Positions 25,601-34,372 of a stretch of 50,582 nucleotides of DNA are shown here, piece after piece; the first letter of the stretch is position 1; every line of letters begins with the position of its first letter. Source of the stretch: Deltaproteobacteria bacterium (GTDB lineage: Bacteria > Bdellovibrionota_C > UBA2361 > SZUA-149 > JAITKM01); assembly GCA_031278395.1 (NCBI GenBank), contig JAITKM010000005.1, positions 1 through 50,582 on the forward strand, written 5' to 3'. Under the pieces are notes generated by a model that had not been told where the DNA came from, did not search any database, and was given only the letters and a program-made list of their open reading frames with translations. The position numbers and the translations under genes were made by a program.

Positions 25601-26149
25601 ATGAAAATAGTTGTTGATTCTCAACTGAGTTTTGAAGAAGCAATTGCGGGAAGTGCCGCGCCTAGTGAAATAATTGCTAGTCTGGAACTTGTGGAGCTGA
25701 CTTATATTAGCACAGATGGTTTACTTCATCAGGGGCAGATGATGGTCAATCAAGATATTGTCGAAGACTTGCAGGCGGTTTTTAGCTTGATGTGGCAGAT
25801 AAATTTTCCAGTTCATAAAGTTGTGCCGATGTCGTTTTATAATTGGGACGACGATGCTTCGATGGATGATAATAACTCGTCTGCGTTTTGTTATCGTAAG
25901 ATAGACAATACAGATAGAATTTCTATCCATTCTTATGGGCGCGCAATTGATATCAACCCCTTTTTTAATCCTGTTCAATATGTTGATGGGAGACTTGTTC
26001 CGGCTCAGGCGACATATAACCCCAATCTAGCTGGCACTTTATTTGAAGGTTCGTCTGTAGTTGAAGAATTTGTGAAGCGTGGTTTTGTTTGGGGTGGTCG
26101 AACCCGCGAACGTTACTTTGATACACATCACTTTGATAAAGTAGTTTAA
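25601..26149 (+). CDS. M15-family peptidoglycan peptidase (LAS fold)
   Basis: 182 residues. SIHSYGRAIDINPFFNP supplies the zinc His and Asp of the HxxxxxxD pattern. FVWGGRTRERYFDTHHFDKV near the end supplies the downstream His (DxxHF). PAQATYNPNLAGTLFEGS in between fits the M15C-type D,D-/L,D-peptidase group. No signal peptide is visible, so export, or a cytoplasmic role on recycled muropeptides, is open. It lies nine bases after murD and is likely co-transcribed, which supports a cell-wall role. Confidence 0.78.
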   Translation: MKIVVDSQLSFEEAIAGSAAPSEIIASLELVELTYISTDGLLHQGQMMVNQDIVEDLQAVFSLMWQINFPVHKVVPMSFYNWDDDASMDDNNSSAFCYRKIDNTDRISIHSYGRAIDINPFFNPVQYVDGRLVPAQATYNPNLAGTLFEGSSVVEEFVKRGFVWGGRTRERYFDTHHFDKVV

Positions 26150-26198
26150 ACAGATTTTTATCCACGAGTTGTAACGGTTTTCAGTCACCAGAAAGAAA

Positions 26199-26438
26199 TT
26201 ACGCATCAAATATTTTATAGTCTGCTTTAATATCTAGAATAGTTTCGAGAATTGTTGAATCTTGAATTTGATTCAAATTTATTTCACGCACTTTTGAAGG
26301 ATAGTTGGATATTTTGTAACGAATGGTGTTACTATTTTCAGTTAAATTAAACCTAAAATCCAAATCTGGAAAACGATTAGTTAATTCATTAACTACAAGT
26401 ATGGCGTTTTTTCTTACTGATACTTTACTTTGTCTCAT
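26199..26438 (-). CDS. Small protein downstream of fliD, unknown function
   Basis: 79 residues, charged, no membrane segment or signal peptide; contains FPDLDFRFNLTENSNTIRYKI and several Ile/Leu-Asp repeats. It lies about 100 bases upstream of nothing obvious on its own strand: fliD ends beyond its start, so it reads toward the M15 gene. No family is recognised. Its closeness to fliD may hint at a flagellar link, but the ribosome-binding site is weak (AGG). The frame is short enough that it may not be a real gene. Confidence 0.4.
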   Translation of the reverse strand: MRQSKVSVRKNAILVVNELTNRFPDLDFRFNLTENSNTIRYKISNYPSKVREINLNQIQDSTILETILDIKADYKIFDA

Positions 26439-26534
26439 AAAACCTATTTGCGATAAACTAATAAATAAACCTATCTCCGGCAGACTTTAACATATTGGAT
26501 GTCCTAATTTAAATCTGGATTCATTTTTTTTTAT

Positions 26535-27968
26535 TTAATTATTTGACGAGCTAGTTAAGGAATTAAAAACTGAAGTTAAGGTGCTTTGGGTCGATTGCAT
26601 TTTAGAAGTTATCGATTCCAAATTAGCAAACATCAGGCGTAAATTAGTTTCCTGCTCTGCCAGCATTTGTTCTAATCTTTCTATTCTTTCTAAAGTTGTC
26701 TTATTAGACTCATTAGTCGAATTAATATTAGTTAAAATTACACCACTAAATTTACTATATTCATTTAAGACACTGCCAGTATTTCCCAAATCGTCTATTA
26801 AATTTTGCATAATAGAAAAGGTGTCAGTTGGGGACTCGTTAAAAACTTTATCAAACACTGCAGTATCAAAGGCTAAAGTTCCATCTCGATTAGTCGTAAT
26901 TCCAATATCAGCCAAAATGCGTACAGAGTTACTATTAACGCCAGAAGTTACAGCACTTAAACTGCTTTTAATTGAAGTTATGGTTTGCTCGTCAAGTCTA
27001 GTTTTTGCCAAAGCAGAATACACTAAACTGGTTGTCCCCTTTGAATTTGTTACTGATGTAATTGTGTTATTGTCCTGGCTCAGGGTTATAATCTCGTTAA
27101 TTTGATCCACAATGCTTTGAATAGTTTCCTTAGCAGAGTCAGAGTCAGCCGCAGTTGAAAACTGAACTAAATTCTCGCTTTTTTGTTTTAACTCGATAGT
27201 TACCCCTGGAAACAAATCAGTAATTGTGTTGCTTGATCTGGTAATTTCGCCAATCCCGCTGAGAACTAGCTTAGCATCTTTAGCCTGTAGGCTTGTATCC
27301 GTTGAGTCGTGATCCAACACTCCTGTTGTTTCAAGCTCGGGCGCTAAGCTTAGAGAGAGAGAGCCTTTTTCTGTGCCATTTTCTCTACTACTTAGCCCAA
27401 AAGCATAATTGGGTGCTGAGCTTGTGCCAGTATTGATTATTGTGCCGGATACAGCTCCGTTAGTTGTAGAATAAATCGTGTTATTTAGTTGAGCTAAAGT
27501 GGTAGTGTTATCAACTGTAATATTAAAATCCTGTTGGTTAGCTCCTGTGCCGACTGAAATAGTGATTTGACTTTCGCCGGTTAAACTTGGGAAAAGAGGT
27601 GAGTTCGTATCGGGAAAGCGATTAGTAAATAAAATTTTTCCTGGTGTAGCCAGCTGAGTAACTTTAAATTCTGCCGACATGACTGGCGTAGTTGAGTTAG
27701 CGCTAATATTTGCAATGTCAGAATTATTATTAATAACTTTTTTCTCAATAGTTCCGCCAAAATTTGTAGTTTTGGATTTTAAGCTGTTAAAGAGATTTAA
27801 AATTTTAGTGTTTAGCTCATTAAGGGCTGCGTTTTGTTGTTCATTGAAATCTACTTTTTTCGTTAGAGGCGTGATTAAGCTAGCGCGTCTTGCCTCAATA
27901 GTAGCGGAAATAATTGCCTCTGTGTCTATACCTGTTACTAAACCGCCGAAACTAATTTCACCTGCCAT
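26535..27968 (-). CDS. fliD: Flagellar hook-associated protein 2 (filament cap)
   Basis: 477 residues. The FliD N-terminus FGGLVTGIDTEAIISATIEA with a following heptad-rich helix is clear. The middle is Thr/Ser/Asn-rich beta structure, and the C-terminal 90 residues are again coiled-coil (ERLEQMLAEQETNLRLMF and SKMQSTQSTLTSVFNSLTS), as in the family. FliD forms the cap under which flagellin polymerises outside the cell. No other flagellar gene lies within the window, which is unusual since fliD normally sits with fliS or fliC. Codon use and base composition look like the neighbours'. Confidence 0.88.
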   Translation of the reverse strand: MAGEISFGGLVTGIDTEAIISATIEARRASLITPLTKKVDFNEQQNAALNELNTKILNLFNSLKSKTTNFGGTIEKKVINNNSDIANISANSTTPVMSAEFKVTQLATPGKILFTNRFPDTNSPLFPSLTGESQITISVGTGANQQDFNITVDNTTTLAQLNNTIYSTTNGAVSGTIINTGTSSAPNYAFGLSSRENGTEKGSLSLSLAPELETTGVLDHDSTDTSLQAKDAKLVLSGIGEITRSSNTITDLFPGVTIELKQKSENLVQFSTAADSDSAKETIQSIVDQINEIITLSQDNNTITSVTNSKGTTSLVYSALAKTRLDEQTITSIKSSLSAVTSGVNSNSVRILADIGITTNRDGTLAFDTAVFDKVFNESPTDTFSIMQNLIDDLGNTGSVLNEYSKFSGVILTNINSTNESNKTTLERIERLEQMLAEQETNLRLMFANLESITSKMQSTQSTLTSVFNSLTSSSNN

Positions 27969-28361
27969 ATGTTCCCCTTAAAATTATAGATTTACAATAA
28001 TACAACTACTACAAATAGGAAGAAACTTCCCAGCGCTAAGTATTTAAGCATTTTTTAAGCCAAGTCTGTTTTTTAATGATAACTATCTACCGCTATGACT
28101 AACGCCGGGGGCGGTTAATAATGATTGTAACTGGTTAGTCCTCGGTCCTCAATCTATCCTTAAAAAATAAAACCACAGAGTATATAGAGAATTTTTTGTT
28201 ATACTCATTCTCTGTTTCCTCTGTGGTTTAAAAATGGGAGGTGTAAGATAACTAGTTGATGTTACGACCAAAAAGTGAATTTTAATATTTTTTAGACATT
28301 TATAACTAAATCTTATACAGAGCTGCTCCACAAATTTTAAAAAAATATTTAAGGTAAATAT
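27969..28361. other. Intergenic region between divergent fliD and prfB
   Basis: About 390 bases without a supported gene. The notable element is the large hairpin at 28170-28229. The stretch 28095-28145 is GC-richer than its surroundings (gccgggggcggttaat) but codes for nothing I can read. Confidence 0.5.
28170..28229. repeat. Hairpin with CCACAGAG/CTCTGTGG arms
   Basis: Outer arms aaaccacagag and ctctgtggttt are perfect reverse complements over 11 bases. Inside them agagaat and attctct pair again, so the 60-base element folds into a long stepped stem. Sequences with CCACAGAG/CTCTGTGG arms resemble the dispersed hairpin repeats of many bacterial genomes. Only one copy is in this window. Confidence 0.55.
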
Positions 28362-29487
28362 ATGACAGCCATTCTTAATATTTCAGAACTAAAGCAGAGA
28401 GTAGAGAAGCTTAAAACTTCTTTACAGTCTCTGGGAGGTTATCTTTGACTTAGAAAACAAAGAAAGACGCTTACAGGAAATAGCTAACCAATCCGCCATG
28501 CCAGATTTTTGGGATAACGTTGAAACAGCCCAAGTTGTTCTTAAAGAGCGAGGAACTTTATCAGAACAAGTTGAACGTGCCCGGCAGTTGCTAACCATGG
28601 TTAGCGATTGTGAGGTTTTGCTAGAGTTTGTAACTGCGGATGAAACAGAAGCAGCCTTAGCTGAGCTAAATCATGAAATAGAAAAAACCGAGCAAGTTTT
28701 AGCTGATTTTGAATTATCTAAAATGCTTTCAGGTGAGCATGACGTTGCTAGCGCAATTGTGGAAATAAATTCTGGGGCTGGCGGAACAGAGGCTCAAGAT
28801 TGGTGTGAAATGCTGTTGCGGATGTATTTGCGCTGGGCTGAAAAGCAAGGATACAAAGTGCAAATTTTAAGTATTCATGAAGGAGAAACCGCAGGCATAA
28901 AAAATGTTTCAGTTTTAATTGAAGGTGTGAATGCTTTTGGATATTTGCGGGCAGAGCAGGGAATTCATCGTCTAGTTCGGATTTCGCCTTTTGATTCAAA
29001 CGCTAGGCGGCATACATCATTTTCTTCAATTTCAGTTATGCCCGATCTGGATACAGAAATTGATATTGTAATTAACGAGGATGAGCTAAAAATAGACACT
29101 TACCGTTCTAGTGGCGCTGGCGGACAACATATTAATAAGACGGATTCAGCTGTGCGCATTACGCATTTGCCGACTGGAATTGTGGTGGCTTGCCAGACTG
29201 ATCGTTCTCAACATAAAAATAAAGCTCAAGCTCTGAAGATATTAAAAATTAAACTCTATGAACTGGAAGAAACCAAGAAACGCGAAGTGCTAGACCAAAT
29301 GGCTGGCGAAAGGCGCAAAATAGATTTTGGCAGTCAAATTCGTTCATATGTTATGCACCCGTATCAAATGGTCAAAGACCACCGCACTAACTTTGAAACA
29401 GGCGACACGCAGTCTGTCCTGGACGGTGAATTGTGGGGATTTATTAGAGCTTACTTAATGGATGATTACTGGAACAAAGTGAGATAA
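28362..29487 (+). CDS. prfB: Peptide chain release factor 2, with programmed +1 frameshift
   Basis: Two frames, joined as 28362-28445 and 28447-29487, give 374 residues. Frame one ends with GGAGGT TAT CTT TGA C (28434-28449). This is the classic RF2 site: an internal Shine-Dalgarno-like GGAGG, then CTT followed by the in-frame stop TGA. Skipping one base continues as ...GGYL-DLENKERRL. The SPF stop-codon recognition motif (RISPFDSNARRH) and GGQ at about residue 250 (SGAGGQHINKTDSAV) identify a full-length RF2, which releases peptides at UGA and UAA. Low RF2 lets TGA stall and favours the shift, so the gene autoregulates. Confidence 0.97.
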
Positions 29488-29590
29488 CTTTTTTCTACCT
29501 ACCTCATATTTTTTGCGTAACCCAAAATACAGGGTGGTAGAAATTCAGGAAAACGGTAACCGCCTATTATTTATATAGATAAATTAGTAA

Positions 29591-29959
29591 TTATCTGTCA
29601 TCTTCATCGTCATCTTCGTCATCATCGTCTTCATTATACTCTTCTAACTCTTCATCATCTAAATCATAATCGTCGTCATCATCGTCATCGTTTACAAGGT
29701 CTTCAAAGGCGTTAGGATCAATTTCTTCTAAAGCTTCTGTGAACACAGCTAACATTTGAGCAATGTTAGTAGTCGTAATATCACCTTCTTCTAAAATTGA
29801 ATCAAGAACACTCTCGATTGTTTCAACCATTGCACTTGAGTAAGCCTCGTCATCATCGCTATATTTCTTTTCAAGTTGTTCTTCTAAAGCGATGAAAGCC
29901 TGAATTATTTCAGAAAAAGCTTGTTCTAGTTTTGCATTGTCTTTTTTAAGTGCCGCCAT
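29591..29959 (-). CDS. Acidic protein with Asp-rich tail, unknown function
   Basis: 122 residues preceded by AAAGGAAC. Residues 1-85 are predicted helical (KLEQAFSEIIQAFIALEEQLE), suggesting a helical bundle or coiled coil. From about residue 88 the chain is nearly all Asp/Glu with a few Tyr (DDDDDDDYDLDDEELEEY), ending DEDDR. There is no signal peptide. I do not recognise the family; polyacidic tails of this sort are known in chaperone-like, metal-binding and DNA-mimic proteins. It is a single-gene unit, and base composition matches the neighbours. Confidence 0.7.
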   Translation of the reverse strand: MAALKKDNAKLEQAFSEIIQAFIALEEQLEKKYSDDDEAYSSAMVETIESVLDSILEEGDITTTNIAQMLAVFTEALEEIDPNAFEDLVNDDDDDDDYDLDDEELEEYNEDDDDEDDDEDDR

Positions 29960-30250
29960 AATAAATAGTTCCTTTTGAAATTTTAAAAATTATTAATAAA
30001 TTTATTTTTCGCTATACCGAGCTAGTCAAAAATTAAGTGATTCTAAATACTGAAATAAAATATTTTGTCTATGTAAAAATATTTTTTTACTAAATTTTTA
30101 ATAAAATATTATTTTAGTAATAAATATTGGGTAGCAATTTGGCACGGATTTTTAAGGCATTTGCCAACCCCCAATATCGCGCTTTTTCTAGGAATTTACT
30201 TAGGGGCAAACTTGATTAAAACTTTGCGCATGGTGTCGTTGTCGTAGTGA
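29960..30250. other. Intergenic stretch between the acidic gene and the hsdR remnant
   Basis: About 290 bases. The first 150 are very AT-rich and should hold the promoter of the acidic-protein gene. From 30140 the composition becomes more coding-like and merges into the decayed hsdR tail, but stops interrupt every frame. Confidence 0.4.
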
Positions 30251-30463
30251 ACGTCTGCGGCAGGTGCTGGAGATTTACAATACGCGTATAGAATTAAAAG
30301 ACATATTGTAGAGGAATACGCAACGGTGGATTGGTCTAAAAAGCTCAACACTCAAGCTAAAATGCGGATGCAGATTAAACGAGTGCTAAAATATTACAAA
30401 TATCCGCCTGACTATACCGAAGAAGCAATTAGACGTGTCATAGACAAAGCCGAATATATTTAG
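30251..30463 (+). pseudogene. C-terminal remnant of a type I restriction subunit (HsdR)
   Basis: Seventy open codons ending at TAG 30461-30463. The readable part is EEYATVDWSKKLNTQAKMRM, then QIKRVLKYYKYPPDYTEEAI and RRVIDKAEYI. This matches the end of HsdR proteins, which typically read [29 protein letters not shown]. The frame is closed by TGA at 30248 and no start or upstream helicase/nuclease region exists. It is a leftover of a type I restriction system, with hsdM and hsdS absent from the window. Confidence 0.7.
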
Positions 30464-30509
30464 CCCTCTTTCCTTCAAATTTTTTACCCCCAGATGTTTT
30501 AATATTTAT

Positions 30510-31577
30510 TTAAACTGGCATAAGCTGCCAAAAGGAATTTTCTTCGTCTGGAGCAAGGAAACTAATCTTAATCACTAGCTCGTAAAGCTGAACATCTGCA
30601 GTATTATTTTTTAAGAACGAGCGCAGTTTCACCGCATCTTTTGAAGTTACAATCAGTGGTAAAGACATAGCTTGCAAAATTTCTAAATTTTTATCCCAAT
30701 CGCATTTTTTAAAAATATAATGGTCTGGGAAATATTGTTCAGATTGGATAATCAAGCCTAAATTTTTTAAAAGTTGCGAAAAATTTTCAGGCTTAGCAAT
30801 TGCCGATAATGCCCTTACTTCTTGCCCGCTAAAATACTCTAACGGCAAAACCTCTCCACTTTGCACAGCTCTAAAACACACAGCTTGCATTTGAGCTAAA
30901 AAAACTCGACGAGGTTCAATATATCTAATAAGCTTTTGCTTTTGCTCTTCAACAATTTTTACAGCCTCTCTGGTGTCCATCCCTTTATTCACAAACACCA
31001 AAATATCAGTTCTAGATAAAGCTGAGTTTTTGTTTTCCCTAAAATATCCGGCTGGTAAGACCGCCCCCGCTTCCCAAGCTGTTACAGATTCTGCAGAGCT
31101 GATATCAGCTAGCACTATATCCACATTGCGACGTAGTCTGCGATGCTGAAAACCATCATCTAAAATAATCACCTCTGCTAAATTTTCCTGCTCAATCAGT
31201 TTCACTCCCTCCACTCTATCTTTTGCAACCACAACTGCACACCTCTGATTTAAGTTTTGCAGATGCATTAAAGCTTCGTCACCAACCTCAAAAACAGAAC
31301 TTTCAGGATGCACTGTGACAGCCTTCGGCGTCTTACCACCATAACCACGACTTAAAATTGCAGGTCGTCGATTAACTAAATGTTCCGCTAAATAATCACA
31401 AAATGGACTTTTTCCAGACCCACCAGCAGTTAAATTGCCTACAGAAATAACTGGTAATGACGACTGATAAGAATAAAAAACTCTTGAACTATAGGCACGA
31501 TTACGTAATGCCATCAGACCACGATAAACAACCGCCAAAAATTTCAAGCTAGCAATTGGCTTTATCTTATAATTCAT
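30510..31577 (-). CDS. lpxK: Tetraacyldisaccharide 4'-kinase
   Basis: 355 residues from MNYKIKPIASLKFLAVVYRG. This start is chosen because it begins where LpxK proteins begin and overlaps the waaA stop by 11 bases; a longer frame to 31676 lies wholly within waaA. LPVISVGNLTAGGSGKSPF is the P-loop region, followed by ILSRGYGG and IILDDGFQHRRLRRNVDIVL, all LpxK hallmarks. It phosphorylates the lipid A precursor at the 4' position on the inner-membrane face. Third gene of the lpxB-waaA-lpxK operon. Confidence 0.94.
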   Translation of the reverse strand: MNYKIKPIASLKFLAVVYRGLMALRNRAYSSRVFYSYQSSLPVISVGNLTAGGSGKSPFCDYLAEHLVNRRPAILSRGYGGKTPKAVTVHPESSVFEVGDEALMHLQNLNQRCAVVVAKDRVEGVKLIEQENLAEVIILDDGFQHRRLRRNVDIVLADISSAESVTAWEAGAVLPAGYFRENKNSALSRTDILVFVNKGMDTREAVKIVEEQKQKLIRYIEPRRVFLAQMQAVCFRAVQSGEVLPLEYFSGQEVRALSAIAKPENFSQLLKNLGLIIQSEQYFPDHYIFKKCDWDKNLEILQAMSLPLIVTSKDAVKLRSFLKNNTADVQLYELVIKISFLAPDEENSFWQLMPV

Positions 31578-32850
31578 AATGTAAAATATGCTCAATAACT
31601 CTAGCTGTTGCCCCTTGATGTTTTTGCCAAACAGAAAATGCCGTAGTCGCAACAGATTTATAAACGTTTTTAGCATTTAGAAGTTTCATTATTACCCGTA
31701 CTAATTCTTCTTCGTTATGCACTTCAAATATTCCACCAACTTTTTTTAAATCACTTACCACTTCATGCACATTACTATTATATTGTCCCATAATTACAGG
31801 TTTGCAATATGCCGCTGCTTCAAGTGGATTATGCCCGCCAATATTAACTAAACTTCCACCGATAAATGCAATATCCGCAGCACTGTAAAGTTGCGATAAT
31901 TCTCCCAGCGTGTCCAACAACAATACCTGTGTAGCTTTGCCTTCTAAGCTATCATGAGCGTTACTATTCATCTCACTTCTTAATTTAAAATCTAAGCCAG
32001 CGCTTTTTAGTTTTTCTGCCACAGCAGGACAATCCTCAAGATGCCGAGGCGCGATAATTAATTGCAACTCTTGAAAGCCTTTATTTAAAACTTGCTGATA
32101 TGCCTTAATTATCAGCTCATCTTCCTGTGGTCGAATGCTACCAGCAATCAAAGTCGGAGCAGTCGGAGCAAGACCTAAGTTTTCTTTATCAACTGCTGGT
32201 AAGATTTTTTTATCATATTTAGTTGACCCCACTATGTGAATCTTAGCCTGAGTAATTCCTATTTGTTCTAGTCGCTCGGCATCTAATGCAGTTTGAGCTA
32301 AAACTAAATCTAAACAATCTAGTACAGGTCGCAAGATTTTTTTAAACTTCAAATATTTCGGAAAAGAATAATCAGAAATTCGCGCATTAATTAAAATGAT
32401 AGGAATATTATTTTTTTTTAAGGCAAAAAATAAATTAGGCCACAACTCTGTTTCAGTAGCAATAAATAACTTAGGTTGTATCCGAGTTATAACTGTTTTA
32501 ACTATCGCCGGCGCGTCTAATGGCAGTAGCGAATTAAAGTAAGCATATTTTTTATCCCGAACAGTTTGCCAAGCTGTTAAGGTCGTAGTGGTAATAATCC
32601 GTTTGTATTTAGCTAATTGCGGTAGTTCGTTAAATTTTTCAAATACTTCGGCTAAGCCGTTAATTTCACCTACTGAAGCTCCATGTATCCAAATATAATT
32701 ATCTGCTTGAGGCAAACTTTTCCAATTACCTAACCCCAAACGTTCACTGAACGATTTTCGGAGATTCGGTTTAAATTGTGCATAAACACAAAAAAACGGC
32801 AAAGCCAAATAAGTTAAGAATGCAAAAATAATTTTACTCATAATTTTCAA
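31567..32850 (-). CDS. waaA: 3-deoxy-D-manno-octulosonic acid (Kdo) transferase
   Basis: 427 residues. An N-terminal membrane anchor (IIFAFLTYLALPFFCVYA) precedes the GT-B fold. NYIWIHGASVGEINGL, FIATETELWPNLFFALK, INARISDYSFPKY and the C-terminal FIGGSLVNIGGHNPLEAAAY are the KdtA/WaaA pattern. It transfers Kdo from CMP-Kdo to lipid IVA. An ATG two residues in (MSKIIFAF) is an equally good start. It follows lpxB by five bases and overlaps lpxK. Confidence 0.95.
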   Translation of the reverse strand: MKIMSKIIFAFLTYLALPFFCVYAQFKPNLRKSFSERLGLGNWKSLPQADNYIWIHGASVGEINGLAEVFEKFNELPQLAKYKRIITTTTLTAWQTVRDKKYAYFNSLLPLDAPAIVKTVITRIQPKLFIATETELWPNLFFALKKNNIPIILINARISDYSFPKYLKFKKILRPVLDCLDLVLAQTALDAERLEQIGITQAKIHIVGSTKYDKKILPAVDKENLGLAPTAPTLIAGSIRPQEDELIIKAYQQVLNKGFQELQLIIAPRHLEDCPAVAEKLKSAGLDFKLRSEMNSNAHDSLEGKATQVLLLDTLGELSQLYSAADIAFIGGSLVNIGGHNPLEAAAYCKPVIMGQYNSNVHEVVSDLKKVGGIFEVHNEEELVRVIMKLLNAKNVYKSVATTAFSVWQKHQGATARVIEHILHYEL

Positions 32851-32855
32851 TAATG

Positions 32856-34049
32856 TTAAACAGGCTTAACCAACAACTTCTCAATTAGCCCGACTGTACG
32901 TTTTGCCATTGTACTAAAACTGCCAGCTCCTTTTAGTTGTTCTTTAATTTGACGTAAATCATTAATAATTTGTTTTCGCCTGCTGACATTATCTAATAAA
33001 TCTTGTAACTCCTGAGCTATACACTCTGGGTTAACCTGTTCTTGTAAGAGTTCTCGCACAACTTCACGACCTGCAATAATATTAGGCATAGCAAAGTTTT
33101 TAATGCCTGTAACAATTTTTTGACCTAAATAATAAGTCAATGGATGAACTTTATAAACCACAATAAATGGTAGTTCTGCCAAAACACCCTCCATAGTAAT
33201 TGTACCAGACTTAAGCAGTCCAGCATCTACTACCTTGAAAACTCGTCGAATTTCTTGATTATTAACAAAAGCAATTTGTTTTGAATTAATAGTGAGACTT
33301 GCGTTTTTTAAAATTTGCTCCACAAAATTTTTATCAATTGTGCTGGCAATTGGAATAATGGCTTGCAGCTCTGGTTTTTGCGCTTGCAGGCGCAGAAAGG
33401 CTTGACACATTGGCACAAGTAGTTTTTTTATCTCGTCCTTTCTACTACCAGGCAAAATAGCTAACGTCTGGTACTGCGGATTTAAATCCAAAGAGCGTAA
33501 AAATTCATTTCTATCCACTACTAGTTCATGCCTATCGCTAAAAGGATGCCCAACAAAATCAGCTTTAATTCCTAAGTCTCTAAGATATTTTTCTTCAAAG
33601 GGAAAAATGACTGCTACTTGGTCAATATTTTTACGAATTATTTTTGCCCGTCCTTTTTTCCATGCCCAGATTTGCGGACTGATAAAATATAAAATTTTGC
33701 AGCCTATTTTTTTTAAATCTTTAGCGATTCTTAAATTAAAGCCAGGATAGTCAACCAAGATTACTAAATCTGGTTTTTGTTTTTTGGCTAAACGGAGCAA
33801 AGTCTGATACCCTTCAGAGATTATTTTAATTTTTTTAATAACTTCAGTAAAACCCATAACAGAGGCATATGTTTTGATATCTAGTAAAACCTGCATGCCG
33901 GCTTCCTGCAATTTATCTCCACCCATGCCCCAGATTTGAAAATCGGGATATTTATTTTTTAGTTCACGCACGATTAGACTTGCATGTTCATCTCCTGACG
34001 CCTCGCCCGCAATCAGCAAGATAGATTGGTTCTGTTTTATAGCGCTCAT
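32856..34049 (-). CDS. lpxB: Lipid-A-disaccharide synthase
   Basis: 397 residues. ILLIAGEASGDEHASLIV near the start, IWGMGGDKLQEAGM, VLVDYPGFNLRIAK-like segment, YFISPQIWAWKKGRAKII and LAILPGSRKDEIKKLL form the LpxB signature. It joins UDP-diacylglucosamine and lipid X to make the lipid A disaccharide. First gene of the operon lpxB-waaA-lpxK, so its promoter lies in the 320 bases upstream. Confidence 0.96.
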   Translation of the reverse strand: MSAIKQNQSILLIAGEASGDEHASLIVRELKNKYPDFQIWGMGGDKLQEAGMQVLLDIKTYASVMGFTEVIKKIKIISEGYQTLLRLAKKQKPDLVILVDYPGFNLRIAKDLKKIGCKILYFISPQIWAWKKGRAKIIRKNIDQVAVIFPFEEKYLRDLGIKADFVGHPFSDRHELVVDRNEFLRSLDLNPQYQTLAILPGSRKDEIKKLLVPMCQAFLRLQAQKPELQAIIPIASTIDKNFVEQILKNASLTINSKQIAFVNNQEIRRVFKVVDAGLLKSGTITMEGVLAELPFIVVYKVHPLTYYLGQKIVTGIKNFAMPNIIAGREVVRELLQEQVNPECIAQELQDLLDNVSRRKQIINDLRQIKEQLKGAGSFSTMAKRTVGLIEKLLVKPV

Positions 34050-34372
34050 TTTTATTAAAATCTTAGGGAGGCAGTTTATAAAAAAAAACTTTAAAAGCGA
34101 TAACCTTAGCAGTTATTTAGTTTTAAAGCAATAACTCGGCGCATCCATCTCGATGTAGGAATTTTATGATTATTACGCGTTGTGTAGGGCGGACAAAATT
34201 CGTACATGTTAAACGACAACGCAAAGTTGACCATAATAAATTTTTGTTTACTCTACAAAATGTGTCATCATGAAAAAATTCCAATCCTATCATATGGGGA
34301 TTGCAAAAAATGCAAAATCTCTATATATCGCCACACCATAATTTATAAAAGTTAATACAGACTACAAATTTT
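34050..34372. other. Intergenic region between divergent lpxB and the GH57-like gene
   Basis: About 320 bases with no reading frame, RNA or strong hairpin that I can support. Promoters for both flanking units must lie here; I could not pick out convincing paired boxes. Confidence 0.5.
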
